From the IMG/VR virus record IMGVR_UViG_3300023210_000013, positions 1-64,000 of that record: DNA of 64,000 bases; one strand, written 5' to 3'. This DNA comes from a virus. The position numbers and the translations under genes are program-made. The notes beneath the pieces are model-generated. The model did not search any database and was not told the origin of the DNA. It saw only the letters and a list, made by a program, of their open reading frames with translations. Of the stretch, positions 16,101 through 27,800 are shown piece after piece (position 1 is the stretch's first letter; each line of letters opens with the position of its first letter).

Positions 16101-18888
16101 TAATTTTTTCTTCTCTTTCACCAATTCTATCTAAAGATTCTTCTCTCTTTTGATGCCATAGTTTTTTCATTAAAGCAAGCAAAGTATCTTTGGATGTATT
16201 AATGTCTGTGAAGTTAAGAGTAGCTCCTGAAATTTTTTCTGCTTCTTGAAACAACATTTCAAATTCAGCATCTGTAAAATCTCTTGTGGTTTCATTTTTA
16301 GTAATAAACTTAACGTGGTCAATTATTGCTTGATCAGCTATACTTGGTACATTATTTCTATTGTTTTTACCAGCAACTCTTTTTAAAGTTAAACCTAACT
16401 TATCTTTTAATTTAATTTGAGAACTATTTAAGTTTCCATAAGTTGCAGAAACAGCTGTCAATCCATCAAATGAATCAGCAAATGCTTGAGTATTACGTGC
16501 TACTTGAATAAAATTCACATCACTTAAGTTCTTCTTATCAATTAAATATTTTTCTAATTTTTCAACTTCTCTTAAAGACTGTTGTAAAAATTCAGTATAA
16601 ACTCTAGATGCACTTAAACCATCACCAGAACGCAAAGCTTCCGTTGCCATTGTAATAGCAAGGTTTAATCTAACAATTGTATCTTCTTTGGTTTTATCCA
16701 TAGATATAGCACCTTTTACAGTCTTCAATACTTCAACACGTTTGATCATGTCAGCTTGAAAATTTTCTATACCTTTAAATAATATTTCATACTCAACACC
16801 TCCAGCATCATCTATTCTATCATTTTGATCTGCTGCTGCAACTACGTCATTGTAATCAGCATCTTCCATAATAGGATAGTCAACTGATTCTCTTCTTGCT
16901 TCTTGTATTTTATTCTTGGCTTTCTTGTCAGTATTTCTTTTAACAATTGCATTTACATAAGGTAAATTTTGACCCATAGGATGTGCTACTGGATCTTGTA
17001 TTTTTAATTCACCATTTATTAATTCTACATTGTAAGTAGTAACAGCGGTATCTGAATCTTCAAATTCATAACCCATGTTTTCAAGCATTCTTCTATTTAA
17101 GTTACTTTTAATTGCCTGTCTTGTTTGAGCAGGTAACTTTTGTATTCCTACTTTATTTTTTAAAATAGAACCTTCAGTTAAAGTAACTTCTTTATCATAC
17201 CCTGTTTGGATATCAATTATCTTTAGTTTACCCGCTTTGGTAATTATAACTAAATCAGCTTTACTTGCAATGTTAGTACCGGTTGTATCTAAGTAATGTA
17301 AAATTACATTTGGTATTACTACATCACCGTTTCCCTCCATTAACTTAATGTAAGTACCTAACTCATTATAAAGTTTTTCTGCTTGTTCTTTATTTAACGT
17401 AGTTGTTTTTGTACTTGCAACATCAATACTTTCTTTTAATATAATACTGTTTAATAAAGTATCTATATCATTTCTAAAAGCAATTTCTTCTTTTGTTTCT
17501 TTTGAGCCTAATACATCTCCTGAGATGACTTGGCTTGCTGACTTAATGGATTTACTTAGATTATCAAGTTGATAATATTTTCCATCTTTCTTATTTAATA
17601 TTACTATAGTATTACCTTTTGCTATTTCTGCTTGATTTGCAGATAAAGAATCAACAGACTCTTTGTCTGAAGATACTATATTAAACAAGTTTTTAATTAT
17701 TGCTTTTTGTGCAACACCCGCTTTGCTCATTGCTGAGTCTACTACTTTTTGTTTATCAGAAGATAAAGAGTATTTAACTTTTTTTATGTTTGATACTTTT
17801 AAATCAAATATTACATTGCTTGTATTAAGAAGTTTTGCAACATCTGAAAGATTTGCTGTAGACTTTATAGCAGATGTAGGTAATTTTATATCACCATCAA
17901 CTGTTATGTAATCATGCAAGTCTTGTATAACAGACATGAACCACTCAAGCATTTCTTTTACTTTACCTAAAAATGTTTTAGTAGGCTTTGTTTCATAATC
18001 ATTATCAAAATGTCTAGTTAAAGCTTGTGTTATTAATTCTAAGTCTCTTTGGTAATCAGTAAACCTTCCATTCTTAGTATTATATGCTTCATCTATTTGT
18101 TGTTTCAATATAGGGAAACTTTTTTTAGCTTCTTCTACAAGGGATTTAAATAGCTCAGGGTTGTCTAGTGCTAAACTGTCTGTAAAAGCGTGTAAGACTT
18201 CTTCTATTGCAGTCTCATTAGTTACTCTACCTTGAATTAAAACTACTTGCCCGTCATAATAAAAAGAATTAATGTTGGCAAAGTTTACTTTGTTTTTAGT
18301 TCCCGGATCTAATTTTTTATAATAAGCTTCAGCTTGTTTAACTGATACAACATTCATTCTTAACTCAGGAAACATTCTTTGTAAATGACCTAAAACTTTA
18401 ATAGTATGTGTACCGTAAGCTTTTCTATTTTCAGGTAGCATATCATTAAGACTAAACAAGTCTTCATTCACTACAACTCTATATGACTTTGGAGTTCTAA
18501 CAAGAGTAACTGACCCTTGAGGTATGTTGTTTTGACTAAGATATCTTAATGCTCTTTTATAGTTATATTGCAAAAACTCAGGAGATCCTTCTCTGGCATT
18601 AGGTGCTGTATTATTTATAAAGTAATCACCACCCAATTCATTAGATACACTTGCTATTTTTAGACGGCTTAAATTAGTTAGAACGGCTTCTTTAAAATTT
18701 TTCTGTTTTAAAGAAAGAGCAACCTTACTATCTTCCATCATTTGCAATGCCTCTTCTGTTGTAGGAAAAGTATCTTCTTTTGTTAAAGATTGCCATCTTG
18801 ATATAACATTGTTAACAGCAGATTCATTTGGAAACTCTTCTCTTAAAGCTTTATACTCAGGAAGATTTACATTATAACACTTACTCAT
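13168..18888 (-). CDS. Giant virion protein with degenerate zincin and PD-(D/E)xK-like domains (1906 aa)
   Basis: A second giant protein, directly after the polymerase giant (4-base gap), as in crAss-like phages where such proteins are packed and ejected. Three regions can be read. Around 225-290 there is a zincin-like helix, I-E229-E230-V-L-H233-A-F, with a following E284; the first histidine of HExxH is replaced by E, so it is probably inactive. Around 535-565 a nuclease-like core appears, with A-D545-L-V-I-I, G-K-L-K-I-I-D559-I-Q561-T-G, a PD-(D/E)xK pattern in which the lysine is Q. The C-terminal third holds IHGNYAHEDRM, FHKWVVPAIRARY and one hydrophobic helix near residue 1750. I expect a DNA-ejection or polymerase-associated protein; function is inferred. 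Confidence 0.7.
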   Translation of the reverse strand: MSKCYNVNLPEYKALREEFPNESAVNNVISRWQSLTKEDTFPTTEEALQMMEDSKVALSLKQKNFKEAVLTNLSRLKIASVSNELGGDYFINNTAPNAREGSPEFLQYNYKRALRYLSQNNIPQGSVTLVRTPKSYRVVVNEDLFSLNDMLPENRKAYGTHTIKVLGHLQRMFPELRMNVVSVKQAEAYYKKLDPGTKNKVNFANINSFYYDGQVVLIQGRVTNETAIEEVLHAFTDSLALDNPELFKSLVEEAKKSFPILKQQIDEAYNTKNGRFTDYQRDLELITQALTRHFDNDYETKPTKTFLGKVKEMLEWFMSVIQDLHDYITVDGDIKLPTSAIKSTANLSDVAKLLNTSNVIFDLKVSNIKKVKYSLSSDKQKVVDSAMSKAGVAQKAIIKNLFNIVSSDKESVDSLSANQAEIAKGNTIVILNKKDGKYYQLDNLSKSIKSASQVISGDVLGSKETKEEIAFRNDIDTLLNSIILKESIDVASTKTTTLNKEQAEKLYNELGTYIKLMEGNGDVVIPNVILHYLDTTGTNIASKADLVIITKAGKLKIIDIQTGYDKEVTLTEGSILKNKVGIQKLPAQTRQAIKSNLNRRMLENMGYEFEDSDTAVTTYNVELINGELKIQDPVAHPMGQNLPYVNAIVKRNTDKKAKNKIQEARRESVDYPIMEDADYNDVVAAADQNDRIDDAGGVEYEILFKGIENFQADMIKRVEVLKTVKGAISMDKTKEDTIVRLNLAITMATEALRSGDGLSASRVYTEFLQQSLREVEKLEKYLIDKKNLSDVNFIQVARNTQAFADSFDGLTAVSATYGNLNSSQIKLKDKLGLTLKRVAGKNNRNNVPSIADQAIIDHVKFITKNETTRDFTDAEFEMLFQEAEKISGATLNFTDINTSKDTLLALMKKLWHQKREESLDRIGEREEKIIAAGAYLRKLSPGKNDKEIFEFIIETDKDGNHTGRYVVELGQKYTDLYDALYNETVDGDGVPLQYKEILDVKTADKADIAFNKDLYYKKKAFSAFKSPETPAGMFGLTPTDGDFHKFTEEWKEIRSQYQEYLPLGDFGIWEFKAGITDEQIAEFQAKYGNTVIYNSPVLIDGVPTGMVAEKRNWFPDKKFTEARPITVVDGETIDLRSDKYIAIMEADPNDALAMARKSFYLVVKEQYENGMLKQLPENVRDFMLGKTPRVQGKLMTQLSKNPNVVTSYVARQKQSMKDFFTETTRLSRVNVDENGEVIDSLPIMFVGSLKDEAAVEKIQQDIVDLKQDYADDKIGSSEFESELRVLQSKEIALRSKPKAEELSWDVVSTMLKFSVMAQTYESMTSIEDTLLAFVKVIEDRKYKEPAKSKYKKMISAKFSSTFGKKGNDVEALAPGKDSNNAKHARAFMNMVFYNNAEVTKGMVEKAVDKLLAYSSLSYVGFNVFGNFNNYVLGRINNGIEMMGQRFFSRDAYMRASKEFNKRALQDMWNRTAHAVAKKTTGTKYDPYQPISKYEAFVDLFRMMDSSSDIREQGQQGDYVSYFQRFANVGYVFQDAAEYNVQTKVGMALLMDTYILNPATGELSTLFDAFDFDDANQKLVMKEGFTTMVKIKKDVPTFGKMFKGNISAKDAGGNLIYTETGSFTDKVRYDIRMKIREVNKQIHGNYAHEDRMVIQVHTWGKLLAQFHKWVVPAIRARYQKRYYDENLGWMEGRYNSWANFVLYFVKNVAKNKEKEKSMMQSWMESSTKGGKGFKNDGSQNDEKFINAALNVHRTNAELAILISILTIISTLRGIWKDDDDDSDLVKRLKNLSLYQATRARDELQLFIPLLGMSDALAFFESPFAATKALGEFGNVMDKTWDLGTAGLRYAITGNDEDWYGNKDVYYQRGYRADQMKIKKEIMDIVPILYEIKKWEDMIQTRSFYIGD

Positions 18889-18892
18889 ATCA

Positions 18893-21800
18893 TTATAGTT
18901 TTATGCGGCATCCTTGGTCAACAAGAAATTCTTTTATTGTTTCAAAGTTACTTAATTTAAATGACTTTATGAAGCCATCTTGCGTTGTTCCTATCCCGGC
19001 AGCTTTTAATATCTCTTTGTTTTCTTTATTTTTATTTATATAATCATAAAAGAATTGTATTATTTCAGAATCACCGTCTGTCATACCAAGATCTAATTCA
19101 AGTTGTGTTCCTGGATCATCAACATCTACCTCTTCTATTTGAGACATTATAGCATCCATTTTTTCTTGATCTTTTTCTGTTAATTCAATACCTTTAGAAA
19201 GGCCTTTATTTGAAATAAAACTAAGCAACTTATCTGTTGGATCATTAACCTCTTCTGGACGTGCTGTAGCGTCTGCTATATTAACACCATCAATATCAAT
19301 GTTCTCTTCAGTAGCTATTCTATTTGTATTAGCAAAATTAGACATTTTATCATTTGCTTTTTCTGCACCTGAAAAATCAACATTATCAAAATCTACATTA
19401 TCTATTTCATCAAGACCTTCTATGTCATCAAAGTTTACTCCGTAATAATCATCCTTTGAAAACTCTCTTAACTCAGCTAAAGTTGGTCTATTAAAGTTTT
19501 CTGTGTTAAACATAAACCCAATAGCATTTTGTTTATAAGCACCTTTCAATTCTATTTTTTCATAAACAACACTGTCTGCTTCTACTCTACCGTTTAAAGC
19601 TGAAGGCATTAAAGTAACACCTAAACCTTTTCCTGATTTTTTAAAATCATTAGCTCTTACAAGTTTATAATAAGAAGTTGTTCTAGTTTGATCTGCATTA
19701 ATATCAGTCTTTGAAATAAATAATGAAAAAGGATATTGTGGTTTTTCATCACTAGTTCTAGTGTAAGTCAGATTATCTTCAAATATAGTTTCTTCATAAC
19801 TGTGTGGTGCTTTTGGACCACTTATAAAGTCTTTACTAAAGACTGCAATGTTTCTTGAATTAATAGCAGACTCACCATAGTTATTTACAAACTCATCCTG
19901 TAGTTCTTGAAGTGATACTCCAAAAACACTTTCATAACTTTTCTTACCTTGAAATGCTTGTACAGCATCCGTTGCTGAATCTAAATAATTCTCCATTATA
20001 AATGGAACTAAAGAATCAATTATACTTCCATTAGCGTATTGTAAACCATCTTTTACCATAGCATAATGAATTATGTTTACAGCATCAGCTCTAGTATCAC
20101 TTTGTCCATACAACTGGTGAAATCCATTTTGGATACGTAATTTTTCATTAGCACTAAGCTTACCAAAACTTCTAGATTGAATTAAGTTTAATCCAGTAGT
20201 GTTTGTTTTACTGTCTGCAGGATTACTAAATAAATAATAATCTAAGAAATAATTAGAAGTGCCTTCATGTTTTTCTCTTAGTTCTTCAAATATAGTATTT
20301 GCATTAAATTTAGTTTCTGCATTACCATATATAAACTCATTAGATAAAGAACCTCCAATTGCTGCAGCCGCTTCATCACTATTAAATACTCTATGCATAT
20401 AAGACTTCATAGTCAAATATGTAAGTAAGTTTTTAGATATGCCATCCATAACTTGAGCTGAAGCACTTTTCTTAGTATAACCCTCTACCCCAGCATAGAT
20501 CTTTTTAAAGTCTTCTGTTCTAGATAAAAATACTTTAGGTAATACTTCAGTACTAAATTCATTATATACTTCTAATAAATCCCCTACGTAATGTTCTTTT
20601 ATAGCAGACCTCATATCAAAAGGTCTTATTATTTTTTTAAATTCTTTATCATCTAAATACAGACCTAAAGTTTTTATAGCATTATCTTTTTCATTAAGAC
20701 TAATAAAGTCTTGACCAAATCCTGTATTAAGATTAAAGATTGGAATCATGTTATCTATAAACTTTTTGACATCCATAAAGTCAAGTATGGTTTCATAGAT
20801 TGAATATAACTCTTCATCAGTAGCATTAGCATTAACACCAGCAGCTAATGTTACATCTGTAACTTTAACTTGTGTTCCTTCTTTTACTTGAAGCTCTTTA
20901 AGTGCACCTTTAATTTCACTTTTAGCTGTCATAGGATCTTTCATGGCTTGTCTAATAGCTGCAACATTTACAAACATTGTTGCTGTATGTAGTGATACAC
21001 CCAGACCAATCATTGTTTCTACTACACCTATAGATGCTTTATTAAAACCTAACTTAGATAAAATTCTTTCTTTAGCATCATCTGTAGCTGCAGTAATAAG
21101 TGCTGATAATAAATACTGTGCTCTTGTTTCTTCATTTTTAACATTGGTTTCAAACCTATCATAGTTTATACCATTAATGTCAAGTGATCCCCATTTAGGA
21201 TTAAGAATAACTTCTGTTTCTTTTAAGAAGTTTATTACAACATTTCTTGGGACTACTGCTCCAATTAAATTAGAGTTTTGTTTTACATTAACGTGAGTAT
21301 AGAATTGACCAGGCAAACTATCAATAGGTAAATCTTCTTTTGAAAGTTCTGCTAATTGCGGAAACTGTCTAAATAAATTATCTACTTCTGCTTTTAATGC
21401 AACAACATCTGCTGGTTGATAAGCTACAGGTTTTTGACCATTAACTGATTCAGTCATACCTTTGTTACCTTGCAAAGCAGTTTTTAAATCTAGGAGTTGA
21501 TTATTAATAGCACCTTTATATGGTTCTGTTTTATAATCTTTTTTATATTGTTTGTACTCAGCAAATGTTCTTGGTAAGTTTAATGTAGTTAAGGCATCTA
21601 ATGTATCTGCAGTAAAACCAAATTTTTTAATTAATTCTTCTTTTACTTCCGGGTCTAAAACTCTTGATAAACTTGGACGCGTTGTCTCAAATTTATATAG
21701 AGCATCATATAAGTAAGATCCTTTTTTACCTGTTAATTTATTTTGATAAACTATGTAGTCACCAAAACTTTCTTCTTCTGAAACATTGGCTCTACCATAT

Positions 21801-24800
21801 TCTATAAATTGCTTGTTCTTGACATACCATTCTTTTACATGAGTAAAAACTTTATCAATATCAAAATCCGCTCCTGATACTTCTACAAGTTCTTCTGGAA
21901 ATACAGCTGTTGAACCAAGGTATACAGGATCAAAATCTACTATTCTTACATTAAGAGAAGAGTGTTTATCTTGAGAAGGTATTCTTACAGCAAACATTTT
22001 TGCAACTGCTGCAGGCATTCTACCTGTACCATTCTCTATAAGATCCATTACTTCTTTATAATGTGCGGGTACAATACCCTCAGCATATCTTTCATTTGTA
22101 GCAACCCAAGTACTTGGATCACCTTCTGTAACATATTCTACTAAGTCTACTCTTAGTCTATCAATAACAGTTACTCCTTCAGGATTTGTTTTTAAAGCTT
22201 CAGCTAACAATTCAAAACCATTTGGTTCTCTTAAGTCTATAGTTATTTTAGCGTTACCGCTTTTAACATAAGCTTTTCTTCTAACAACTTCTTGTTTATC
22301 TAAATTACCTTCTGCATCTAAACTATATACTTTTCTAATTACAGATTTTCCAAAAGATGATTTTAATGCTAAAGCATGTCCCTCAACTTTTTCTTGTAGT
22401 ACACCTTGACTAAAGTAAGATAAAAAGAATTGCTCAAACTTTTTAATAGCTAATGGTTGATTAAGCTCATACTTGTTTGTTCCGTTCTCATCAGTAAAGA
22501 ATTCAATTTGATTACTACCAGCGGCTGAAGACTTTAAGTTTGCCTGAGCTGTACGTAAGAATGTAGCATAACTAGGTGCTACTTCTCCGTTCTCAACCAT
22601 TGTATCTATAATGTCATTATCCAAGTTTTGGATAGTCTCAAACATTAAATCTTTTTTCTGACTAAACTCAAACTTAATACCAGCTCCTGTTAGTCTATGG
22701 TATTCTTTTCTAATATATCCTACAGGTACTTCCTTACCATTTAATAATACTGTCTCATCATCACTTTGCTCACTAGTAACTATAGTTTTAATCTGATTAG
22801 GTAAAGTAACCTTTGTTTTATTAGAAGGGTTGACCTGTTGTAAACCAAAATCTTTTGCATTTAATGGCGTTATGTCATCTAACGTTAAAGGATTATTTGT
22901 TTCACTTAGTCTAGCTAATGTTTGTACTTTTTGCTTAAACATTTTAGAAGCAGAGACCGGAACTAAGAATGCAATCTTTTCAGGATTGTTTCTTTCAAAT
23001 TCTTCTAACATTTCTCTTGCAGCATTAAGCTGTTCCATTCCTTGTTTAGCTACTCTTTTTCCATTTACTACATCAGATGTTTCTTGTTTAGTTAATGGTG
23101 TAGTTGACATTTTATCAAATACATTCCCATCACCATAAACATATTTCTTTGAGTTTAATACAGCATTTTGTTTTAAGTATCCATTCTTACCAAACCATTC
23201 TTCAGATGTAATCTCAACACCCGCATCAACTTTGTCCATTAACTCAACATAAGCATCATTTAATTCAGCTAAACCAAAAGCAAAATATCTTGCTCCTTTT
23301 GCTGTATAATAAGTTTGTGCATCTGTTTTTTCTCCACCTCTGTTTCCTGGTTGAGCTCCATCAGTAAATCTTTGTTCAAACAAATCATCTTCTACTAATA
23401 TCATAGAAATAGAACCTTCACCTAAAGTATGGTATATACCTTTAGCTGGATCTACTACTGTTGTTTCTACTGGAGTAATTGCTCTGTTCTGCATTTTAGC
23501 TCTCTTAATAGGATCTACAAATGCATCTTTAAATAACCTAGCTTCTTCACCTAATATTAATTGGTTGATGGCCATTGTATTTAAATAATTACTTAAAACT
23601 ATTTGTGCAATGTTTACTATTTGAGTACTATTATCAAGACCTAATTCTTGTTTAGCTCTTAATGCTTTTTTAGACTTAGGGAAAAAGCCTCTAGCTAAAA
23701 GAGAAATTCCTTGGAACTGAGTATTACTTTCATCTGCTGATAATTGTCTAGCAATATTTTCATCTTTAGCAAGACTTGCAAACTCATCTACTAGAGATTC
23801 TAGTCCTTTTACTATAGATCCTCCTTTGTCAAAACCTGATGAATCAAACGCTTCTCCTTTTTTAGCTTTTTCTATTAAGGTATCTTGAGTAGCTTTATCC
23901 ATTAACCAAGCTGTCTTAAAGAATTTAAATCCTCTACCTTTATCTGGTCTTGTGGATTCAACATCATTATAACCAAGGATACCTTGTGGTCCTTCTATAC
24001 CTTCTTTAAAGTTTTCTTTTATTGCATTGTATTCTCTTTCTATTTCATTAATAGTAAGATTAACTGTGTTAGGTAGAATGCTGTATTTACCAATACCTTC
24101 ACCAGACTTGTCATTAACAGTTTGGATAATAGGAAGCTTAACCATATCATTGGTATTTGATGCTTCCATAATTCTTAAAAGAACAGGTGCTATAGCTTTA
24201 GTTACTTCTAGCCCATCTTCAATATAAGTAATTTTACTATTTGTTTCACTAGTTGTATTGTAAGAAGCTGTATACATGTCTATTAACATTGTTACAAATT
24301 CTTTTGATGTCATTTCACCATAAGCAGATGCTTCATCTGTCATTGCAGCTTCAGATAAATTATCAATTTTATCTTCTGTTAAATCAGTAATCCTTGTTCC
24401 TGAGTTTCTTTCAATAACAAGCTCATTATCCGCAGCCATTTGTATAAAGGCCGGGTTGTTTAATAATAGGTTATTACTTAAAAATGGAGTAGTCTCTTCT
24501 AAAGTTTCTAAAAAGTCTACATCATTTAATTGTTTTATTCTATTAGAATGGAATGTTTGTTTTTGATGAGCATATATTAGTTTACCATTTACATCTACAA
24601 ATACAGTAGCACCAATTGCTTCATCAAAGTTTGCATTACCTAAAGCTAATTTATTTAACCTTGTACTCATACCTTTACCTGCATCATCTACAAATAAATT
24701 TTCTGGAGCTGGTTGTCTTTTCTTTGTTCCTTTAATTACTTGAGTTACATCAAGTCTATTAACAAACTGTTCTGCATCTTCTTTTGTAATAAGATTACTA

Positions 24801-27800
24801 TCACTACCTATTAAAGCCATTTCTCTTTGGAAATTTGTTGACTTATTTTTAAGAGCTGAAATAATACTTACTTCTAAATAACCTCTACTAAAACTAACAC
24901 CAATTGCTTCATAAATTGCTTGTGATAAATACTCAGCTTGAAGTCTTATATCTTTATTAGTCATGTTGCTTTTACCTAAAACACCTTGCAAAGTTCTCAT
25001 AACTTGAAGTGCTTTGGTTAAAGTCTCAGGATTAGATTTATAATTTTCAAACTTATCACCATGAAACTTTTTCCATGCATCAATTTGTGCATTAGCAGCA
25101 TCTGACTGTGTAGCTGAAATAATTAAAGCCTTTCCTGTTACTGGATCTTTTAAGTGGAAGTTATATCCAAATCTACTATTTTGATAAGTCTTTATAAAGT
25201 CATGATAAAGTTTAGAATCTTTAACCTCTGTGGGTAATGCTCCTGACTCAATGACATCTTCCATAGTAGTATTAGAATCTGTAATACCCACTGTATTTAA
25301 AAATCTATCAATAACAGCAGATGTGTTAACTGATCTTCTAGAATGATAATACATTCTTTTAAGGATTTCAAAATGTGATGTCTGATTCATTGCTGCTAAC
25401 ATTAAACCTGTATGAGCATCAACGTAGTTTGCATGAACTTTAATTTTCTCTCCATTCAATAGTTCAGTATTACCAAACATGTCTGTTGAATCAATAGTTG
25501 TAGAACTAATAAATAATTTTACACGTTGACTTGGTTTGATACCAACTTCTTGGCTTTCCATTCCATATTGAGAAGTACTTCTGCTTCCAACAGATTGTTC
25601 TAGTTCATCAATTTCTTCTTCTTCTCTTTCAGTTTTTATTTGAAAAAGCTCAAGGTAATCTTCTACTTCTTTAATTATTGCTTCACCATCATTTAATTCT
25701 AATGCTTGATAAATTTGTTCTAGTTTATCAGCTTGAGAATCTGATAAATTTTCACCACTGTATTGTGCATTACCTGGATTGTATAAGTCAGCGTAGTCTG
25801 CTAAAACAGATCCTATATATATTTTATCTATTTCTTCTTGTTCAGTTTCTTTTCCAGAAAATTTATCAGCAAGTGCTTGTACTTTTTGTGCATTTACTTT
25901 TTCATTTCTTTCATCTATTCTTTCTGCATAAGTATTAGCAATTGTTCTTATTAAGATATCTGCAGTAGCAGGATCTAAATATAACTCAGAAGCAAATACT
26001 TCACCGCTAATAGACTCATATGGGATTGCTTTTAAAGCTTCTATTGTTACATCCCCTTCAACATCTCTTGTATAAAAGTTTTCTTGTATAGAGCTACCTC
26101 TATATTTACCTGAATCTATATTTTCAAATACATTAAGTAAATCACTTTTACCTTTAAAACGTTTTAATGATCTTTTAATCCATTCAACTATTCTGTTAAA
26201 GAATGATTTAATAGTAGATGATGTTTTGGTGCTTCTAGGGTTTTGCTTAAACTTAGCAAACTCATCAGCCATATACTCTTCTAAATATTCACGTTCTAAT
26301 CTCTTAGCGTTCATATCTCCATATAAAGGATTAAGACCTTTAAATTTACCTAATGCTTCATCAAGAGCTTCTTGTGAACCAAGCTTACTTAACAATTCAC
26401 CTTTAGCAATTCTAAGTAAATTAGATTGTTCTTTGTCTGTAAGTAACATTCTAAATACAGCGTGAAAAGCTTCATGATAAGCTATCAAAGTAGATGGACT
26501 TGTATATATAGTTCCTTCTCCTTGTAACCCACCTGATAAGTTTCTTAAAGACATAACAAATTTACCAGCAGTAAAACCGTTAGCTTTCAGTCTGTCTTTA
26601 ACTTCATTAATATCTTTTACAGTAATAAAACCAGGAAGATTATTTTGAGCCCAAGAAATAAATTCATCAATTTTTAAATCTTCAGATATTGATTCTTGAG
26701 TATCAACTATTTTAAAAGCATTTTTACGTTGTGCTTTTAATTCTTTAATTTTACTTGTAATATTTTTATACTCTTCAGATTCTTGTTTTAAATTATATCT
26801 GTTTAAACCTTCAGCTTTAGCTCTGGTATTTATTTCAGATTCCAAAACTTTCTTTTGTTTTTCAAGAGTTGTTATTTGTTCTTCTAATGTTTGTTCACTC
26901 TCATTCTTTTGTGTTTCAGCTGCAATTTTATTTCCTTGTCTCCAAACTTGAAACTTATCTTTGTTGTTTCCAACTGTAGGAATAGAAGAATCCAGTCTAT
27001 CTCTAACATATCTTTCAAGAAGATCAAGCTCATTCATATAGAATTTATACCTACTGTCAGATCCAAGATATTTCATTATCATATCTTTCCCTACCTCCTT
27101 GGTAATCTTTCCTGATGCAACGCTTTTTTCTACTACGGCTATATAATCTTCTATTGAGTTTTCAGCTTCAACAGCTTCTTGACCTACTAAGACACCACCC
27201 TCAACTCTGATAGATACAACGCCTTCAGTGTTACCTCTATATGAGTTTTGTTTTGCTATAACTAATTCAGCCTGAAGAGCTTTAAATTTCTTTAAATCTT
27301 TAGTTTGTATAGAACCATCTTCAGACCTTAAGTCTTTTATCTGTTGTTCTACATTAGCCAGAGCATCCTCATACTTTTGATTAGGATTTACTTCTTTATT
27401 TATAGGACCCGCATCTTGTTGAGCTTTTCTATCAACTAATATTTGATTTATTAAACCTGTATTAGCTTCAAATATAGCAGCTTCTTGAGGAGTTAATGGC
27501 CCAGCATTTTGAATTTTAGTTGCAAGGTTTTCTAAAGTTGCTTCTGAAACTTTACCTGTTTCTACAAACTCATCAAACTCACTTACAGGTTTTTCTTTAG
27601 GTCCAGGTATTATTTCTTCTACCTCTGTTAAGTTACCTGTGAAATTAAAATACATCTTTTGACTATGTCTAACTCTAGGGTCAATATCAGTAACAGTTTT
27701 TTCTATCATTTCCTGAGCCGTAGCTGTAGTATCAAATACAACTGTCATAGAATCTCCTGAAAGATTTACTTTGTTAGGTACAGTTTTATTGTATACAACA

